Made by a program: the position numbers and the translations under genes. From the NCBI RefSeq assembly GCF_902506095.1, contig NZ_LR733293.1:1671061-1735060 (forward strand): a stretch of 64,000 nucleotides of DNA, in the 5' to 3' direction. The DNA comes from Arthrobacter sp. 9AX. Lineage in GTDB: Bacteria; Actinomycetota; Actinomycetes; Actinomycetales; Micrococcaceae. Of the stretch, positions 62,548 to 64,000 are shown piece after piece (position 1 is the first letter of the stretch; each line of letters starts with the position of its first letter). The notes beneath the pieces were generated by a model. The model was not told where the DNA came from and did not search any database. It saw only the letters and a list, made by a program, of their open reading frames with translations.

Positions 62548-64000
62548 CGCCTCCGCCCGCCGGACCGCCGCAGCGACACGGGCCGGATGGGTTCGTGCAG
62601 CAGTGTCCGGACCCACCGGTTCCCGGTCTCCCGGAATTCCTTCCGGGTGGAGAACCGGTAGCGGTAGCTGCGGACACGCACCCACTGGGGAGCCACGCCG
62701 TCGAACGGGTCATCCCGGAGCAGCCGCAACGTCCCGCGGTCCGCCTCCAGCAGCTTGCCCAGGAAGGCGTAGAACCACTCCTCGTGGACTGTCCGCAGCG
62801 GCAGGAACCACATCAGCCAATCCAGCCGCAGGTGGTACGGCGCCCACTGGCGGGGGAGCCGCCGGAGGTCGCCGGGCTTGCCCTTGAAGCCGTACTCTCG
62901 CCAGTCCGGTGAGTCATCCGGGCTGTCGTCGAGCGTCCCCTCCACTACGATCTCGATGCGCTGCTTGGTCACCGTCCCAAAGGCCCCGTAGGTGTTGACC
63001 AGCTGCCAGCGGTTGAAGCTGGCATTCATCAGCTGGTGCTTGGAGAACAGGTTGCGCAGCGGCCAGTAGCTGAGGACCACCAGCAGCAGGGTAACCGCCA
63101 GGGTGATGGCCTGCCACCACAGCGGGGTCTCCCGCGCCGCGCCTGTTTCGCCGTGCCAATCCAGCGGAATCACCGGGAACACGGCGTGCACCACCGGATC
63201 GCTCACCGCGGCGAAGGCCAGCACGATGGCGATCCAGTTCAGCCAGGCAAAGTTTCCACTGGCCACGAGCCACAGCTGGGTGAAGATGACCACCGCCGCT
63301 GCTGCGCTGGCCACCGGCTGCGGTGCGAAGAGGAAGAACGGCACCACCAGCTGGGCGAAGTGGTTGCCCAGCACTTCCACCTTGTGGAGGGGCTTGGGCA
63401 ACAGGTGGGCCTGCCGGCTCAGCGGCCCGGGCATCGGCTGGGTTTCATGGTGGTAATACAGGGCGGTCAGGTCGCGCCATTCCCTGCCGCCGCGGATCTT
63501 GATCATGCCCGCGCCGAATTCCAGCCGGAACACCAGCCAGATGATCAGGATCAGGATGGTCCGCGGCGGGTCCGTCTGGTCTGAACCCAGGAAGGCCACG
63601 GTGAAGCCGGCCTCGAGCAGCAGCATCTCCCAGCCAAAGCCGTAGAACGTCTGCCCCACGTTCACGATGGACATGTAGAGCAGCCACAAGGCCAGGAACG
63701 CGATCATCGGAACCCACGGTGGTCCCAGCTGCGGAACACCAGCCACGAGCAGGGCCGCGACCAGAAGCCCTGCCGCGCAGATCCAGCGCACCAGCCGGTC
63801 AGAATACCGCCAGCGAAAAAGGGTGGGCCGGCGCAACCGGCTGAACCCGGCCAGGAACTCCGGCACCGGCAACAGCCCGCGCTCACCCAGCAAGGCCGGG
63901 AACTGGTTCAGCGAGGACAGGAACGCAACAAAATACAGTGCCGCCACTCCGCGCTGCAGCACCTGCCGGGCGAACTCGTATTCCGGCGCATCAAACCATG
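62544..64000 (-). CDS. Lipase maturation factor family (LMF1-like) protein, N-terminus beyond window
   Basis: A partial membrane protein of at least 485 residues. The frame is open to the window edge and reads WFDAPEYEFARQVLQRGVAA before any start codon, so the true start lies past 64000. FLALWLLYMSIVNVGQTFYGFGWEMLLLEAGF, KIRGGREWRDLTALYYHHETQ and WQLVNTYGAFGTVTKQRIE are LMF1 domain blocks. About eight helices are visible. In vertebrates LMF1 matures secreted lipases; the bacterial role is unknown. The stop TAG overlaps the TAG of the opposite gene. Confidence 0.88.
   Translation of the reverse strand, partial: WFDAPEYEFARQVLQRGVAALYFVAFLSSLNQFPALLGERGLLPVPEFLAGFSRLRRPTLFRWRYSDRLVRWICAAGLLVAALLVAGVPQLGPPWVPMIAFLALWLLYMSIVNVGQTFYGFGWEMLLLEAGFTVAFLGSDQTDPPRTILILIIWLVFRLEFGAGMIKIRGGREWRDLTALYYHHETQPMPGPLSRQAHLLPKPLHKVEVLGNHFAQLVVPFFLFAPQPVASAAAAVVIFTQLWLVASGNFAWLNWIAIVLAFAAVSDPVVHAVFPVIPLDWHGETGAARETPLWWQAITLAVTLLLVVLSYWPLRNLFSKHQLMNASFNRWQLVNTYGAFGTVTKQRIEIVVEGTLDDSPDDSPDWREYGFKGKPGDLRRLPRQWAPYHLRLDWLMWFLPLRTVHEEWFYAFLGKLLEADRGTLRLLRDDPFDGVAPQWVRVRSYRYRFSTRKEFRETGNRWVRTLLHEPIRPVSLRRSGGRRR

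Overview
The window looks like chromosomal DNA of a high-GC actinobacterium of the Arthrobacter/Pseudarthrobacter group (Micrococcaceae). Supporting this are a DUF222 protein, two SAM-IV riboswitches (a class essentially confined to Actinobacteria), the rpsB-tsf-pyrH-frr-cdsA order followed by a DivIVA-domain gene, frequent GTG/TTG starts, and a leucine catabolic locus whose gene content matches the Mycobacterium tuberculosis bkd/acc/sco/citE region. There is no prophage, CRISPR array or IS element; most genes are core metabolism and housekeeping.

Layout. 1-1440: a DUF222 gene broken by an exact 127-bp tandem duplication. 1442-2080: a VOC protein. 2233-5095: metY and metX, each behind its own SAM-IV riboswitch. 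5274-11367: an MHS transporter, a zinc alcohol dehydrogenase, and a LysR regulator divergent from mmsB-mmsA (valine catabolism). 11374-21823: assorted membrane, hydrolase, DNA-repair-like, transport, lipid acyltransferase and YibE/F genes plus glyS. 21912-26409: dusB, dgt and dnaG. 26476-26745: two tandem tRNA-Asn genes. 26799-32663: small membrane and hypothetical genes, a Bcr/CflA exporter, a holin-like membrane protein, a CDP-alcohol phosphatidyltransferase, a DMT protein and a GT4 glycosyltransferase. 32739-32812: a CAU tRNA. 33061-34248: a glutaryl-CoA-dehydrogenase-like gene behind a palindromic operator. 34298-40307: an M23 protein divergent from rpsB-tsf-pyrH-frr-cdsA, then a DivIVA-domain gene. 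41085-47061: two sodium:solute symporter modules flanking a LytS/LytTR two-component system. 47254-49841: small membrane proteins and an Lrp regulator. 50035-53695: a branched-chain keto-acid dehydrogenase operon. 53773-62547: a TetR regulator divergent from a seven-gene leucine catabolic operon. 62544-64000: a partial lipase maturation factor family gene.

The most important observation is technical. Positions 21953-22033 are not bacterial DNA. They read as a poly-T spacer, the Illumina P5 flow-cell sequence, an 8-base i5 index (CCTAGAGT), the Nextera read-1 adapter and the transposon mosaic end with one base missing. This contaminant sits inside the 5' end of dusB, shifts its frame and replaces a short native segment. 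A gene caller would create an artificial N-terminus there.

Biologically, three parts of branched-chain amino acid breakdown are present: the keto-acid dehydrogenase (probably under an Lrp/BkdR-type regulator), leucine degradation from isovaleryl-CoA using a MaoC hydratase and a CitE-like lyase instead of the classical enzymes, and the end of valine degradation (mmsBA). The sequence GTTA-N8-TAAC occurs twice between the TetR gene and the leucine operon and once at the centre of the palindrome before the distant acyl-CoA dehydrogenase at 33061. This suggests one TetR regulon spanning both loci.
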